This document shows, piece after piece, positions 1 through 10,100 of a stretch of 64,000 nt of DNA. The position numbers and the translations under genes are program-made. Numbering within the stretch: position 1 is the first letter of the stretch; every line of letters starts with the position of its first letter. This DNA comes from Pseudomonas cichorii (GTDB lineage Bacteria; Pseudomonadota; Gammaproteobacteria; Pseudomonadales; Pseudomonadaceae). The DNA lies in assembly GCF_018343775.1 (NCBI RefSeq), contig NZ_CP074349.1, positions 2,346,001-2,410,000 of the forward strand. Direction: 5' to 3'. A model generated the notes under the pieces. It saw nothing but the letters and a program-made list of their open reading frames with translations. It was not told where the DNA came from and made no database searches.

Positions 1-1417
1 TGTCTTTGAAGACCTTCTCGAGAACGCCCAGCATGATCGGAGCTGCGGTCGATGCACCTGGCGATGCACCCAGCAGGCCGGCAAGGCTGTTGTCCTTGGC
101 GCTGACAATCTCGGTACCCAGTTTCAGGACGCCGCCTTTCTCTTCATCACGCTTGATGATCTGAACGCGCTGACCTGCCTGCCACAGACGCCAGTCTTCT
201 TTCTTGGCGTTAGGGAAGTATTCTTTCAGGGCTGCGAAGCGATCGTCATCGGACTGCATCAACTGGCCGGCAAGGTACTCAACCAGTGGGTATTCCTTGA
301 TGCCGACTCGGGTCATTGGCCAGACGTTGTGCAGGGTGGTGCTGGTCAGCAGGTCCAGGTAAGAGCCTTCTTTCAGGAACTTCGTGGAGAAGGTCGCGAA
401 TGGGCCAAACAGGATAACGCGCTTGCCATCCAGTACGCGGGTGTCCAGGTGAGGAACCGACATCGGAGGTGCGCCAACCGAAGCCTGACCATAGGCCTTG
501 GCCATGTGCAGGTCAGCGATCTGTGGGTTTTCGGTCACGAGGAATGAACCGCCGACAGGGAAGGCACCGTATTCCTTGGCTTCAGGAATACCGGACTTTT
601 GCAGCAGGTGCAGTGCACCGCCGCCCGCGCCGATGAATACGAACTTGGCGTCGGTTTCGGTTTCTTTACCGTCTTTCAGGTTCTTGTAGGACACGCGCCA
701 CGAGCCATCAGCATTACGCTTGATGTCTTCGACTTCGCTCGACAGTTGCAGATTGAAGTTAGGCTGGTTTTTCAGATGGCCCACGAACTGGCGAGTGATT
801 TCGCCGAAGTTCACGTCGGTACCGATCGGAGTCCAGGTCGCCGCGATTTTCTGGTTCGGGTCACGCCCTTCCATCATCAGCGGAACCCACTTCTTGATCT
901 GCTCCTGATCTTCGGAGTACTGCATGGCGCTGAAGAGAGGGTTGACCTTCAGGGCGTCATAGCGGCGTTTCAGGAACGAGATGTTCTTTTCGCCCCACAG
1001 GAAGCTCATGTGCGGGGTGTAGTTGATGAACGAACGCGGGTTTTTCAACACACCGTTCTTGACCTGCCACGCCCAGAACTGGCGGGAGATCTGGAAGGAT
1101 TCGTTGATTTCGATGGCCTTGGAGACGTCGATCTTGCCGTCTTTTTCTGGCGTGTAGTTCAGCTCGGCCAGGGCAGAGTGACCCGTACCGGCGTTGTTCC
1201 AGCCGTTCGAGCTTTCCTGGGCTACACCATCAAGACGTTCAACCATTTCGATCGACCAGCCTGGCTCCAGCTCATTGAGCCAGATACCCAGGGTCGAACT
1301 CATTATTCCTCCCCCGATGAGCAAAACGTCTACTTTTTTTGCTTCAGCCGCATGCAAGGGCATGAGACCCATCGACATAGCCAGCCCCAGCAGAGCCGTG
1401 TTCATTTTCTTCAACAT
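1..1417 (-). CDS. mqo: Malate:quinone oxidoreductase, C-terminus cut by window edge
   Basis: This enzyme oxidises malate to oxaloacetate and passes electrons to the quinone pool at the cytoplasmic membrane, as an FAD-dependent bypass of soluble malate dehydrogenase. The minus-strand frame opens with a signal-like stretch ([17 protein letters not shown], then AHAAEA-like cleavage region), followed by a dinucleotide-binding segment [16 protein letters not shown] and the family stretches [24 protein letters not shown] and [16 protein letters not shown]. The reading ends at the window edge inside the conserved [15 protein letters not shown] region, so only the last residues are missing. The start at 1417 is chosen because GGATCAC lies just upstream; an in-frame ATG at 1429 is possible. 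A signal peptide is typical of one of the Pseudomonas Mqo types. Family assignment is firm. Confidence 0.95.
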   Translation of the reverse strand, partial: MLKKMNTALLGLAMSMGLMPLHAAEAKKVDVLLIGGGIMSSTLGIWLNELEPGWSIEMVERLDGVAQESSNGWNNAGTGHSALAELNYTPEKDGKIDVSKAIEINESFQISRQFWAWQVKNGVLKNPRSFINYTPHMSFLWGEKNISFLKRRYDALKVNPLFSAMQYSEDQEQIKKWVPLMMEGRDPNQKIAATWTPIGTDVNFGEITRQFVGHLKNQPNFNLQLSSEVEDIKRNADGSWRVSYKNLKDGKETETDAKFVFIGAGGGALHLLQKSGIPEAKEYGAFPVGGSFLVTENPQIADLHMAKAYGQASVGAPPMSVPHLDTRVLDGKRVILFGPFATFSTKFLKEGSYLDLLTSTTLHNVWPMTRVGIKEYPLVEYLAGQLMQSDDDRFAALKEYFPNAKKEDWRLWQAGQRVQIIKRDEEKGGVLKLGTEIVSAKDNSLAGLLGASPGASTAAPIMLGVLEKVFKD

Positions 1418-1610
1418 ACTGTGATCCATATGATAAACGCCATCCGCCCTCAGGTTCTGTAGCAGGAGCTTTGGCGTGTCGCATGCTATGCCGCATGCGA
1501 CAAACTCTCGCACCCACAAGGACTAGAGGTGGACATACAAGGCCAATACAATAACGCTTTAGACCTCACTTTCTATGTCCTCCTGCGCTGACTTCTTATC
1601 ATCATTGGCT

Positions 1611-1894
1611 TCAGCGGCTTGAGTGACACATAGTTCTGTTGGTATGGCTCCATGCGCAGCGAAGACATCCTCCCTGCACGCGCAAGCCATGCCCATCAGC
1701 TTCCTCACGGAGTTCCGACACGGAGTCGGTATTCATAGACACGTCTGTGGTGTCTTGTCCGTCATCAAGGCTGCTGCGACATGCTACGGTGACCTGCGTG
1801 TCATAAGCTCATCATCGTCAGACTCGGCGAGGGCGCGCATGCTGCCATGTTCTGGCTGGCGCTCCAAGTCGGCGATGACGCTGCATTTTCGCAT
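1611..1894 (-). pseudogene. Small frameshifted gene relic, unknown function
   Basis: On the minus strand an AGAGG ribosome-binding site stands 8 bases before an ATG at 1894. The frame reads MRKCSVIADLERQPEHGSMR... and stops after 36 codons. A second frame, offset by a frameshift near 1800, then reads about 60 codons (AYDTQVTVACRSSLDDGQD... SELREEADGHGLRV...) to a stop at 1611-1613. The two pieces would make one protein of roughly 90 residues. I do not recognise the family. The good ribosome-binding site and continuous protein-like composition across the shift suggest a gene disabled by one small indel, but a sequencing error or chance cannot be excluded. Confidence 0.35.
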
Positions 1895-2211
1895 AATGTG
1901 AACCTCTGGCGCGAGGTGCCATCACGTTCTAGAGCCTTATCCTGCCTACTCTGTCGTGCCTGATGTCATCCAGAAACTGCTTTTTGCGCGCCGTTCACGT
2001 AACGATCAGTACGTTTTCCTGCTATCGATAGCACGCTAAATATTACTGAATGTATCCAGTATTGCGGTCTGATCGGCGATTGGCCGGGCACACAAAGGCG
2101 TTTTTTTGCCCTTTGCGGCGTCTGAAAGCGCCTGTCTTTCTTGTTTCGGCCTGTCTGGTCCGAAGTTTAGGGCTGTTTTCTTCGCCGTGACGCGCTGACT
2201 GATGACGCAGG
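1895..2211. other. Non-coding stretch between gene relic and Lrp regulator
   Basis: No supported gene is seen here. The only notable structure is a perfect 12-base palindrome GCTATCGATAGC at 2021-2032, downstream of the Lrp-family gene. It has no adjoining T-run and may be a protein-binding site or chance. The minus-strand open frame overlapping this stretch and the Lrp gene has no coding support. Confidence 0.5.
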
Positions 2212-2706
2212 TTATCTGGGGTCGGTCAGGGTCAGCCCGTTGGGTGGCAGTGGCAACGCCGTTTTGTAAAGCACCTGCTTGAGAGCGAAGCTGGAACGGA
2301 TATTCGCGACCCCCGGAATCTTCGACAGGTGATCCAGGATGAAACGTTCCAGGTCCTGAATATTGGCCACCAGAATGCGCAGCAGATAATCGGCATCTCC
2401 GGTCATCAGATAGCATTCCATCACTTCCGGGCGGTCGGCCACAGCCTGCTCGAACAAGCGCAAGGCATTTTCGACCTGTTTTTCCAGGCTGACATGGATG
2501 AATACATTGAGATGCAGGCCCAATACCTGAGGGTCCAGCAGCGTCACCTGGCCTTTGATCAGGCCCGCTTCCTCCATGGCCTTGACCCGGTTGAAGCAGG
2601 GCGTGGGCGAGAGGTTGACCGAGCGTCCCAGATCCGCATTGGTGATCCCGGCGTCCTGCTGCAGCGTGTTCAGAATGCTTATATCGGTTCGATCCAGTTT
2701 TTTCAA
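2212..2706 (-). CDS. Lrp/AsnC family transcriptional regulator
   Basis: A small DNA-binding regulator of the leucine-responsive type. The N-terminus [19 protein letters not shown] with [17 protein letters not shown] forms the helix-turn-helix, and the C-terminal half ([12 protein letters not shown] ... [15 protein letters not shown] ... [16 protein letters not shown]) is the ligand-sensing RAM/AsnC domain. The TTG start at 2706 is preferred over the ATG at 2775: AGAGG lies 9 bases before it, and Lrp proteins usually begin directly at the K-LDRTDI motif. At about 164 residues it has family length. It is divergent from the EamA exporter at 2849, which it may control, as Lrp-type regulators often control adjacent amino-acid exporters. 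The effector is unknown. Confidence 0.9.
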   Translation of the reverse strand: MKKLDRTDISILNTLQQDAGITNADLGRSVNLSPTPCFNRVKAMEEAGLIKGQVTLLDPQVLGLHLNVFIHVSLEKQVENALRLFEQAVADRPEVMECYLMTGDADYLLRILVANIQDLERFILDHLSKIPGVANIRSSFALKQVLYKTALPLPPNGLTLTDPR

Positions 2707-2848
2707 AAGAATAAACCTCTGCAAAATCGTGATTTGGCAGAGATTACATCTTTGATCTGATGGATTGATAGCCAAGAAGGGAGAAACTTTCTCCCGATAC
2801 GCCAGTTAAAATTTTTCCCTCGAAGCACTCGTTCAGAAGAGGGAAACC

Positions 2849-3799
2849 ATGTCAGACGCAAGCAAGCACAGTGCCCTGGTGAACGACCCGGCTCATGCGC
2901 AGGGCCTGGTGTCTTCGCCCAAGGCCAAGGGTGTGCTTTTGCTGATCATGGCGATCCTGATCTGGGGTGCCAACTGGCCGGTCATGAAGGCGGGCCTTGA
3001 GCACATCACGCCGGTCTGGTTTTCGACCCTGCGCTTTGCGAGCGGTGCAGCCTGTCTGCTGGCATTGCAACTGGTGACCGGCAAGCTGCGGCTGCCCACC
3101 CGGCAGGATCTGCCGCTGATCCTGAGTGTCGGTCTGCTGCAAATGCTGACCTTTACCGTGCTGGGCGCGATTGCCATGACTCAGGTGCCGGCCGGGCGCT
3201 CTGCCGTCCTGGCCTACACCACGCCCTTGTGGGTGACGCCGATTGCCGTCATGTTCCTGCGTGAAAAACTGTCCACGCGGCAACTGATCGGCACACTGCT
3301 GGGCGGCGTCGGTGTCTGTGTCCTGTTCAATCCCCTGACGCTGGACTGGGGCAACGGAGCCCTGGTGAAAGCCAATCTGATGCTGCTGGCGGCTTCATTC
3401 TGCTGGGCAATGTGCATCCTGCATCTGCGCTACTCAAAGAACACCGCCAGTGCTTACCAACTGGCCCCTTGGCAGATGCTGGTTGCCACCATTCCCCTGA
3501 TCGCGCTGGCTTACTTCACGGAAGGGCCATTCACTGGCGATGGCTCGAGAACCCTGTGGGAGATCCTGATTTTCATGGGGCCTCTGGCAACAGCGTTCTG
3601 CTTTTGTGCGGTCAATGCGGCCAGCATGTGGCTTTCCAGCACCAGCATGTCGACGGCTATGCTCGGTGTACCGGTCGTGGGGTTGTTGATGTCGGTGGTC
3701 TTCATGGGCGAGCAACTGACGATGACGTTGATTGTCGGGATCATGGCGATCATCGGCGGCATCCTGATCGTGACGGTCAAACGTTCCAGCGCAGCCTGA
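2849..3799 (+). CDS. EamA/DMT-family transporter (metabolite exporter)
   Basis: An inner-membrane carrier of the drug/metabolite transporter superfamily. After a short polar N-terminus (about 30 residues) there are around ten hydrophobic segments in two EamA repeats, e.g. GVLLLIMAILIWGANWPVMK and AMLGVPVVGLLMSVVFMGEQ. Length (316 residues) fits the family. AGAGGG stands before the ATG. It is divergent from an Lrp-type regulator with about 140 bases between the starts, so amino-acid or related metabolite export is a reasonable guess. The substrate cannot be read from the sequence. Confidence 0.9.
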   Translation: MSDASKHSALVNDPAHAQGLVSSPKAKGVLLLIMAILIWGANWPVMKAGLEHITPVWFSTLRFASGAACLLALQLVTGKLRLPTRQDLPLILSVGLLQMLTFTVLGAIAMTQVPAGRSAVLAYTTPLWVTPIAVMFLREKLSTRQLIGTLLGGVGVCVLFNPLTLDWGNGALVKANLMLLAASFCWAMCILHLRYSKNTASAYQLAPWQMLVATIPLIALAYFTEGPFTGDGSRTLWEILIFMGPLATAFCFCAVNAASMWLSSTSMSTAMLGVPVVGLLMSVVFMGEQLTMTLIVGIMAIIGGILIVTVKRSSAA

Positions 3800-4013
3800 T
3801 TCACCGATTAATGAAACTGGCTCATGGCGGTTAGCGGATTCAGCCGACTAATCACTGTCTCTTGAGGTTGATAGATTGGGCGTGTCGTGTCACCGCAAAG
3901 GGATTCGGCACACTCGACGCAGCCGCTTACAGAGTGGGCATGAGCCAGGCACTCTCTGATTGAAGTCCCTCATGCCCCGCGGAGCGCTCATCCATATAGA
4001 TGGAGGACTGTCT

Positions 4014-4502
4014 TTGAAGACGCTCGCAGCAACAGCACTTTCCCTTTCTCTTCTGGCTGCCGAGGCCCATAGCGAGACGAGTCCGGTTGTGACTGTCACT
4101 CAAAACGGCTCTCAGCCTTCGGCCAAGGGGCCAACGGATTACTTCACCGGCCAGGTGCGCGTGGATGCTCCTTTCAAGGGCACAGGCGATGCACGCGTCA
4201 GTGGTGCGACAGTCACCTTCGAGCCGGGCGCTCGCACGGCATGGCATACCCATCCACTGGGTCAGACCCTGATCGTCACTGCAGGTACGGGGCTGGTCCA
4301 GCAGCAGGGGCAGCCGATCAGGACCATCCGGCCTGGCGATACGGTATGGATTCCACCTCATACCCGGCACTGGCATGGCGCGACGGCGAAAACCGGCATG
4401 ACCCACATCGCGATTGCCGAGGTTCTGGATGGCAAGGTCGTGGACTGGATGCAACAGGTCAGCGATCAGGAATACGCTCAGGCGACTGCGCTGGATAAGT
4501 GA
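4014..4502 (+). CDS. Secreted cupin-domain protein
   Basis: A small protein with a probable Sec signal (MKTLAATALSLSLLAAEAHS) and one conserved cupin barrel. The metal-site motif runs GARTAWHTHPLGQTLIV ... G, and the second motif is PGDTVWIPPHTRHWHGA. The TTG start at 4014 is chosen because GGAGG lies 7 bases before it; the longer in-frame ATG at 3972 would bury the signal. It resembles quercetinase-like or carboxymuconolactone-decarboxylase-associated cupins, whose substrates are mostly unknown. It converges with the MobA-like gene: the TGA ends at 4502 and the neighbour's stop begins at 4503. Confidence 0.85.
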   Translation: MKTLAATALSLSLLAAEAHSETSPVVTVTQNGSQPSAKGPTDYFTGQVRVDAPFKGTGDARVSGATVTFEPGARTAWHTHPLGQTLIVTAGTGLVQQQGQPIRTIRPGDTVWIPPHTRHWHGATAKTGMTHIAIAEVLDGKVVDWMQQVSDQEYAQATALDK

Positions 4503-5102
4503 TTATCGAGCGTTTGGAAGATCCTGCCGAATCTGTTCCGGCGTATCAACGTCGCGCACGGTGCCGGGATCATCGGTTGCCATGAGGTCGCAAACCGAGG
4601 CATTGGCTGTCAGCAGTTTTCTGGCACCCTGATCGCCTTCGAGCAGCAGCAGTTCTGGCCATAATTGACGACCGATGATCACCGGATGGCCGCGCTGTCC
4701 TGCATACACCGGCTGTGCGATCCGCTGCGGGTCGGCCAGTTGCACAAGGCTTCGCAGGGTCGCCGTTTGCAGCCAGGGCATGTCGGCAAGCAGGATGGCG
4801 ACTGCGATGGCGGGCGAGGGCATCAGTGCTTCGATGCCGCTGGCCAGGCTGTGTCCCATCCCCAGATCGGCCTGTTCGCTGCGCACGATGCCGACATCGG
4901 GCACAATCCCCAGCGCTTGCGCATCGTCATCGTCGCGCAGCACCACCCAGACCTCATTGAAGGACTGTCTGGCAGTGTCGATGCTGGCTTGCAGCATGCT
5001 GCGCCCGTCGGGCAGCAGCGCCCGGCGCTTGTCGTCCGCAAAGCGTCGGCTGCGTCCGGCAGCCAATATGAGGCCGATTACGTGGGGTGCAGACTCATTC
5101 AT
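4503..5102 (-). CDS. MobA-like NTP transferase (molybdenum cofactor cytidylyl/guanylyltransferase type)
   Basis: A cytosolic nucleotidyltransferase of the MobA/MocA type, which attaches CMP or GMP to molybdopterin. The N-terminal signature is VIGLILAAGRSRRFADDKR; later come GMGHSLASGIEA, ILLADMPWL (acidic metal-binding region) and the GQRGHPVII segment typical of MocA/CoxC-like proteins. Start ATG 5102 follows AAGGA; an upstream ATG at 5204 adds 34 unlikely residues. Genes of this kind usually accompany xanthine dehydrogenase-family enzymes. The window has such an enzyme at 55-58 kb (IorAB-like), so a supply role for that enzyme is plausible although the genes are 50 kb apart. Confidence 0.85.
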   Translation of the reverse strand: MNESAPHVIGLILAAGRSRRFADDKRRALLPDGRSMLQASIDTARQSFNEVWVVLRDDDDAQALGIVPDVGIVRSEQADLGMGHSLASGIEALMPSPAIAVAILLADMPWLQTATLRSLVQLADPQRIAQPVYAGQRGHPVIIGRQLWPELLLLEGDQGARKLLTANASVCDLMATDDPGTVRDVDTPEQIRQDLPNAR

Positions 5103-5264
5103 CCGGAGTCCTTGAGAGCAGGAACAGAGTTGAACAGGCATCATAGAAGACGCACAGGGATTCATTAAGCCCGCAAGCGGGATGCTGTCATGAGCTGTTT
5201 TCATGAATAGGCAGATGGTTTTGTATGGACAGTGTGGCCGTTCTGTCTGAAAGATGGAAATTCA

Positions 5265-5287
5265 TGACCAAATCACAATATAGTCAC
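5265..5287 (+). promoter_or_regulatory. Operator-like motif TGACCAA-N9-TAGTCAC before tetR
   Basis: This 23-base motif lies 38 bases before the tetR ATG. The same motif, in the opposite orientation and with the same N9 spacer, lies at 5950-5972 before the RND genes. Two copies flanking one regulator gene are what an autoregulating TetR repressor with a linked target would show. Binding is inferred. Confidence 0.6.
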
Positions 5288-5325
5288 TATTTATCAATCA
5301 AGGTCACGCAAGCCAGGCTGGAAAA

Positions 5326-5940
5326 ATGACTGAAAAACAGAATGTATCCCCTTCGCGTGGTCCTTTGGATCATAACGTTCGTGACCAGATCGTCGAAGCC
5401 GCCACCGAGCACTTCGGCCATTATGGTTACGAGAAAACCACGGTGTCCGACCTGGCCCGTGCCATCGGCTTTTCCAAGGCCTATATCTACAAGTTCTTCG
5501 ATTCCAAACAGGCTATCGGTGAGGTGATTTGTACCAATCGTCTGGCCGCCATCATGGAAATCGTCAATGCCGCCGTGGTGGATGCGCCGACCGCTTCCGA
5601 AAAGCTGCGACGAATGCTCAAGGCCTTGGTGGAGGCGGGCAGCAGCCTGTTTTTTCATGATCGCAAGCTCTTTGACATTGCCGCTGTTTCGGCCAGGGAT
5701 CAGTGGCCTTCGGCGCGTGGGCATGAAGTGCGGCTGCGGCAGTTGATCGAGCAGATTGTCCGGGAAGGCCGGGAAGCGGGCGAGTTCGAGCGCAAGACGC
5801 CGCTGGATGAGGTGAGCAATGCCATTTATCTGGTGATGTGGCCCTACATCAACCCCGTGTTGTTGCAGTACAGCCTTGATCGTGCCGAGGAGACAACCGT
5901 CCATCTGTCGGCATTGATATTGCGCAGCATGGCGCCTTAG
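5326..5940 (+). CDS. TetR/AcrR family regulator of the adjacent RND operon
   Basis: A repressor-type regulator of 204 residues. The N-terminal helix-turn-helix lies at about residues 20-65 (AATEHFGHYGYEKTTVSDLA, GFSKAYIYKFFDSKQAIGEV). The rest is a helical ligand-binding domain. It precedes an RND membrane-fusion protein and pump in the same direction. A 23-base motif repeated in front of this gene and in front of the pump genes supports control of both. The inducer is unknown. Such regulators normally respond to the compound exported by the linked pump. Confidence 0.92.
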   Translation: MTEKQNVSPSRGPLDHNVRDQIVEAATEHFGHYGYEKTTVSDLARAIGFSKAYIYKFFDSKQAIGEVICTNRLAAIMEIVNAAVVDAPTASEKLRRMLKALVEAGSSLFFHDRKLFDIAAVSARDQWPSARGHEVRLRQLIEQIVREGREAGEFERKTPLDEVSNAIYLVMWPYINPVLLQYSLDRAEETTVHLSALILRSMAP

Positions 5941-5949
5941 CTTGAAGTT

Positions 5950-5972
5950 GTGACTATTGACTTAATTGGTCA
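5950..5972 (-). promoter_or_regulatory. Operator-like motif TGACCAA-N9-TAGTCAC before RND operon
   Basis: Second copy of the motif found at 5265-5287, here on the minus strand and 48 bases before the RND membrane-fusion ATG. It overlaps a TTGACT (5957-5962), which could be a -35 element with a weak GAGAAT -10 at 5980. Repressor bound here would cover the promoter. Confidence 0.6.
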
Positions 5973-6020
5973 CTAGAATGAGAATCTGGCTCTGGATCAT
6001 CTATCTGAGCCCGTGCCCTC

Positions 6021-7130
6021 ATGTCCCGTCGCCGATCTGCTGTCGTTGCCTTTTGTTTGCTGCCGCTCTTCCTGACAGGGTGTGGCGACTCCTCCGTCGC
6101 CCCTGATCCACGCCTTCAAGCGCCGCTGGTCAGGGTCGCTGCGGTTCAGGAATCAACGGATATTTCGCGTTCCTTTACCGGCACCGTTGCGGCGCGGATT
6201 CAGAGCGATCTGGGTTTTCGTGTCTCGGGCAAGGTGCTTGAGCGCCTGGTCGATACCGGCCAGAGCGTCCGGCAAGGTCAGCCGCTGATGCGTATCGACC
6301 CGGTAGACCTCGGCCTGCAGGCCAAGGCACAGCAAGACGCGGTCACTGCCGCGCAAGCAGTGGCCAGGCAGGCGGTCGACGACGAAGCGCGGTATCGGAA
6401 TCTGGTCGCTACCGGCGCCGTTTCGGCTTCTACCTACGCCCAGATAAAAGCGGCGGCGGATTCGGCCAAGGCGCAACTCAGTGCTGCCCAAGCCCAGGCC
6501 AATGTGGCCCGCAACGCCACCAGCTATGCCGTTCTGCTGGCTGACGCCGATGGCGTCGTGGTGGAAACCCTGGCCGAGCCAGGTCAGGTTGTCAGTGCCG
6601 GGCAACCGGTGGTGAGGCTGGCGCGGGCGGGGCAGCGTGAGGCCATCGTGCACTTGCCCGAAACCCTGCGCCCGGCTGTGGGCTCCGTGGCACAAGCCAC
6701 TCTGTATGGCAGCAGTCTCGGTGCAGTGCCTGCGAAATTGCGTCTGCTCTCCAACGCCGCCGATCCCGTGACCCGTACTTTCGAGGCGAGGTATGTGCTT
6801 GAGGGCGCGATGGCCAGCGCACCGCTGGGGGCGACGGTCAGTCTGCAGATCGCTTATGGCGCAGCGTCCGCTCAAGCTCTTCAAATCCCCATGGGTGCAC
6901 TTTACGATCCGGGCACCGGCACCGGCGTGTGGACCATCTCCGGCAAGCCTTTGAAGGTGAGCTGGCAACCCGTTCAGGTGCTTGCCCTGCATGACGATGT
7001 GGTACGGATAACCGGCAATCTCAAGGCCGGCGAGCAAGTGGTGGCATTGGGAGCCCATCTGCTGCATGACGGCGATCAGGTCCGGCTGAGCGAAACACTG
7101 GATACCAGAGTCGTCGGGAGCCAGCCATGA
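6021..7130 (+). CDS. RND efflux periplasmic adaptor (membrane fusion) lipoprotein
   Basis: The adaptor links an inner-membrane RND pump to an outer-membrane channel. A lipoprotein signal ends at FLTGC (Cys 21). The HlyD/AcrA-type order follows: barrel-sandwich half (GTVAARIQSDLGFRVSGKVL), alpha-helical hairpin (AKAQQDAVTAAQAVARQAVDD...), second lipoyl half (LLADADGVVVETLAEPGQVV), then beta-barrel and membrane-proximal domains. 369 residues is normal. It overlaps the pump gene by 4 bases, so the two are translationally coupled. No outer-membrane factor gene is nearby, so the pair probably borrows a TolC/OprM-type channel from elsewhere. Confidence 0.93.
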   Translation: MSRRRSAVVAFCLLPLFLTGCGDSSVAPDPRLQAPLVRVAAVQESTDISRSFTGTVAARIQSDLGFRVSGKVLERLVDTGQSVRQGQPLMRIDPVDLGLQAKAQQDAVTAAQAVARQAVDDEARYRNLVATGAVSASTYAQIKAAADSAKAQLSAAQAQANVARNATSYAVLLADADGVVVETLAEPGQVVSAGQPVVRLARAGQREAIVHLPETLRPAVGSVAQATLYGSSLGAVPAKLRLLSNAADPVTRTFEARYVLEGAMASAPLGATVSLQIAYGAASAQALQIPMGALYDPGTGTGVWTISGKPLKVSWQPVQVLALHDDVVRITGNLKAGEQVVALGAHLLHDGDQVRLSETLDTRVVGSQP

Positions 7131-10100
7131 GCGAGGGGCGTTTCAATCTGTCGGCGCTCGCCGTTCGCGAGCGCTCTATCACGCTGTTCCTGATCTTTCT
7201 GATTTCCGCTGCCGGGATCCTGGCCTTCTTCGGCCTGGGACGTGCGGAAGACCCGCCGTTCACGGTCAAGCAGATGACGGTGATCACCGTATGGCCGGGT
7301 GCGACGGCGCAGGAAATGCAGGATCAGGTCGCCGAGCCGCTGGAAAAGCGCCTGCAGGAACTGCGCTGGTACGATCGGTCGGAAACCTACACGCGCCCGG
7401 GCATGGCTTTCACCATGCTGTCGCTGCTCGACAGCACGCCACCTTCGCAAGTGCAGGAAGAGTTCTATCAGGCGCGCAAGAAGATCGGTGACGAAGCCAG
7501 GCTCTTGCCGACAGGTGTCATCGGTCCCATGGTCAATGACGAATTTTCCGATGTGACCTTCGCGCTGTTTGCCCTCAAAGCCAAAGGCGAGCCGCAACGG
7601 CTGTTGGTGCGCGATGCCGAGTCGCTGCGCCAGCGTCTGCTGCACGTGCCGGGCGTGAAAAAGGTCAACATCATTGGGGAGCAGGCCGAGCGCATCTTTG
7701 TGTCCTTCTCCCATGATCGCCTCGCGACGCTGGGCATTTCTCCTCAGGAGATTTTCTCAGCCCTGAACAGCCAGAACGTGCTCACCCCGGCCGGTTCGAT
7801 TGAAACACTGGGGCCGCAGGTCTTTCTGCGCCTGGACGGCGCTTTCGACAGGCTGAAAAAGATTCGTGACACACCGGTTTCGGTGCAGGGCCGCACCCTG
7901 AAGCTGTCGGACGTAGCGACGGTCGAGCGCGGTTATGAAGACCCGGCGACCTTCCAGGTACGCAATAACGGAGAGCCAGCCTTGTTGCTGGGCGTCGTGA
8001 TGCGCGAAGGCTGGAACGGCCTGGACCTGGGCAAGGCCCTGGACGCGGAAACCACGAAAATCAATGACGGCATGCCGCTGGGCATGACCTTGAGCAAGGT
8101 GACCGACCAATCGGTGAACATCAGTTCATCGGTCGATGAGTTCATGGTCAAGTTCTTCATCGCCTTGCTGGTGGTGATGCTGGTCTGTTTCCTCAGCATG
8201 GGCTGGCGCGTGGGTGTCGTGGTGGCGGCTGCCGTGCCTTTGACGCTGGCGGTGGTATTCGTGGTGATGGCGGCCACCGGCAAGAATTTCGACCGTATCA
8301 CCCTGGGCTCGCTGATCCTGGCGCTGGGTTTGCTGGTGGACGACGCAATCATCGCAATCGAAATGATGGTGGTGAAAATGGAGGAGGGCTACAGCCGCAT
8401 GGCCGCATCGGCCTATGCCTGGAGCCATACCGCGGCGCCCATGCTCTCCGGCACGCTGGTGACCGCCATCGGCTTCATGCCCAACGGTTTTGCCCAGTCC
8501 ACGGCTGGTGAATACACCAGCAACATGTTCTGGATCGTCGGCATTGCGCTTATTGCGTCCTGGGTTGTCGCCGTGGTGTTCACGCCTTACCTGGGTGTGA
8601 AGCTGCTGCCGGAGCTCAAGCAGGTGGAGGGCGGTCATGAGGCGATCTACAACACGCCCAACTACAACCGTTTTCGCGGCTTCCTGAGAAACGTCATTGC
8701 GCGTAAATGGCTGGTCGCCGGTACGGTAATCGGGGCCTTTGTGGTGGCGATTGTCGGTATGGGGCTGGTCAAGAAACAGTTCTTCCCGACTTCCGACCGG
8801 CCGGAAGTGCTGATCGAAGTGCAGATGCCATACGGCACCTCCATCGAGCAGACCAGCGCTGCTGTTGCCAAGGTCGAAGCCTGGCTGCAAAAGCAGAAGG
8901 AAGCCCGGATCGTCACGTCTTATATCGGCCAGGGCGCGCCGCGTTTCTATCTGGCCATGGCGCCGGAACTGCCTGATCCATCCTTTGCCAAGATTGTGGT
9001 CCTGACGGACAGCCAGGACGCACGTGAAGCCCTCAAGTTCCGTATCCGTGAGGCGGCTGCCGAAGGGCTGGCGCCTGAGGCGCAGGTCCGCGTGACTCAA
9101 CTGGTGTTTGGTCCGTATTCGCCGTTCCCCGTGGCCTATCGCGTGATGGGGCCTGACCCCTTGAAGTTGCGCGAAATCGCTGGCCAGGTTCAGAAGGTAT
9201 TGCAGGCGAGCCCTATGATGAGGACCGTCAATACCGACTGGGGACCGTTGGTGCCGGTGCTGCATTTTTCGCTGGATCAGGACCGCCTGCAGGCCGTGGG
9301 TCTGACGTCGAATGCTGTCGCGCAGCAATTGCAGTTTCTGCTCACGGGTGTACCCATCACGGCGGTTCGGGAAGATATCCGCTCGGTGCAGGTGGTAGGT
9401 CGCGCAGCGGGTGACATTCGCCTCGATCCCGCGAAGATTGCCGGTTTCACCCTGGTGGGTTCGGCCGGGCAGCGTATTCCGCTGTCGCAGGTGGGCGATG
9501 TCGATGTGCGGATGGAGGACCCCATTCTGCGACGCCGGGATCGCACGCCCACCATCACGGTGCGCGGCGACATCGCCGAGGGCCTGCAACCGCCTGATGT
9601 GTCCAGCGTTGTCCTGAAACAGCTGCAACCGGTCATCGACACGCTGCCCGATGGCTACCGGATCGTGGAGGCAGGTTCGAGCGAAGAGTCGGCCAAGGCC
9701 AGCAAGGCGATGCTGCCGCTGTTCCCGATCATGATTGCACTGACCTTGCTGATCATCATCCTTCAGGTGCGGTCGATCTCGGCCATGATCATGGTGTTTT
9801 TCACCGCACCGCTGGGGTTGATCGGCGTGGTGCCGACTCTGCTGCTTTTCCAGCAACCCTTTGGCATCAACGCCCTGGTGGGCCTGATCGCGCTGTCGGG
9901 GATCCTGATGCGCAATACCCTGATCCTGATCGGCCAGATTCAGGACAACAAGGCCCAGGGGCTCGACCCTTTCCGTGCCGTGGTGGAAGCCACCGTGCAG
10001 CGTGCCCGTCCAGTGCTGCTGACGGCGCTGGCGGCAATCCTGGCTTTCATCCCGCTGACCCATTCGGTGTTCTGGGGAACGCTGGCCTACACCCTGATCG

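Noticed and set aside
599..1462. Plus-strand open frame of 287 codons across mqo
   Set aside because: It is antisense to the clear Mqo sequence and has no protein family signature.
2036..2416. Minus-strand open frame overlapping the Lrp gene end
   Set aside because: It runs into the Lrp coding sequence in another frame and has no homology that I can recognise.
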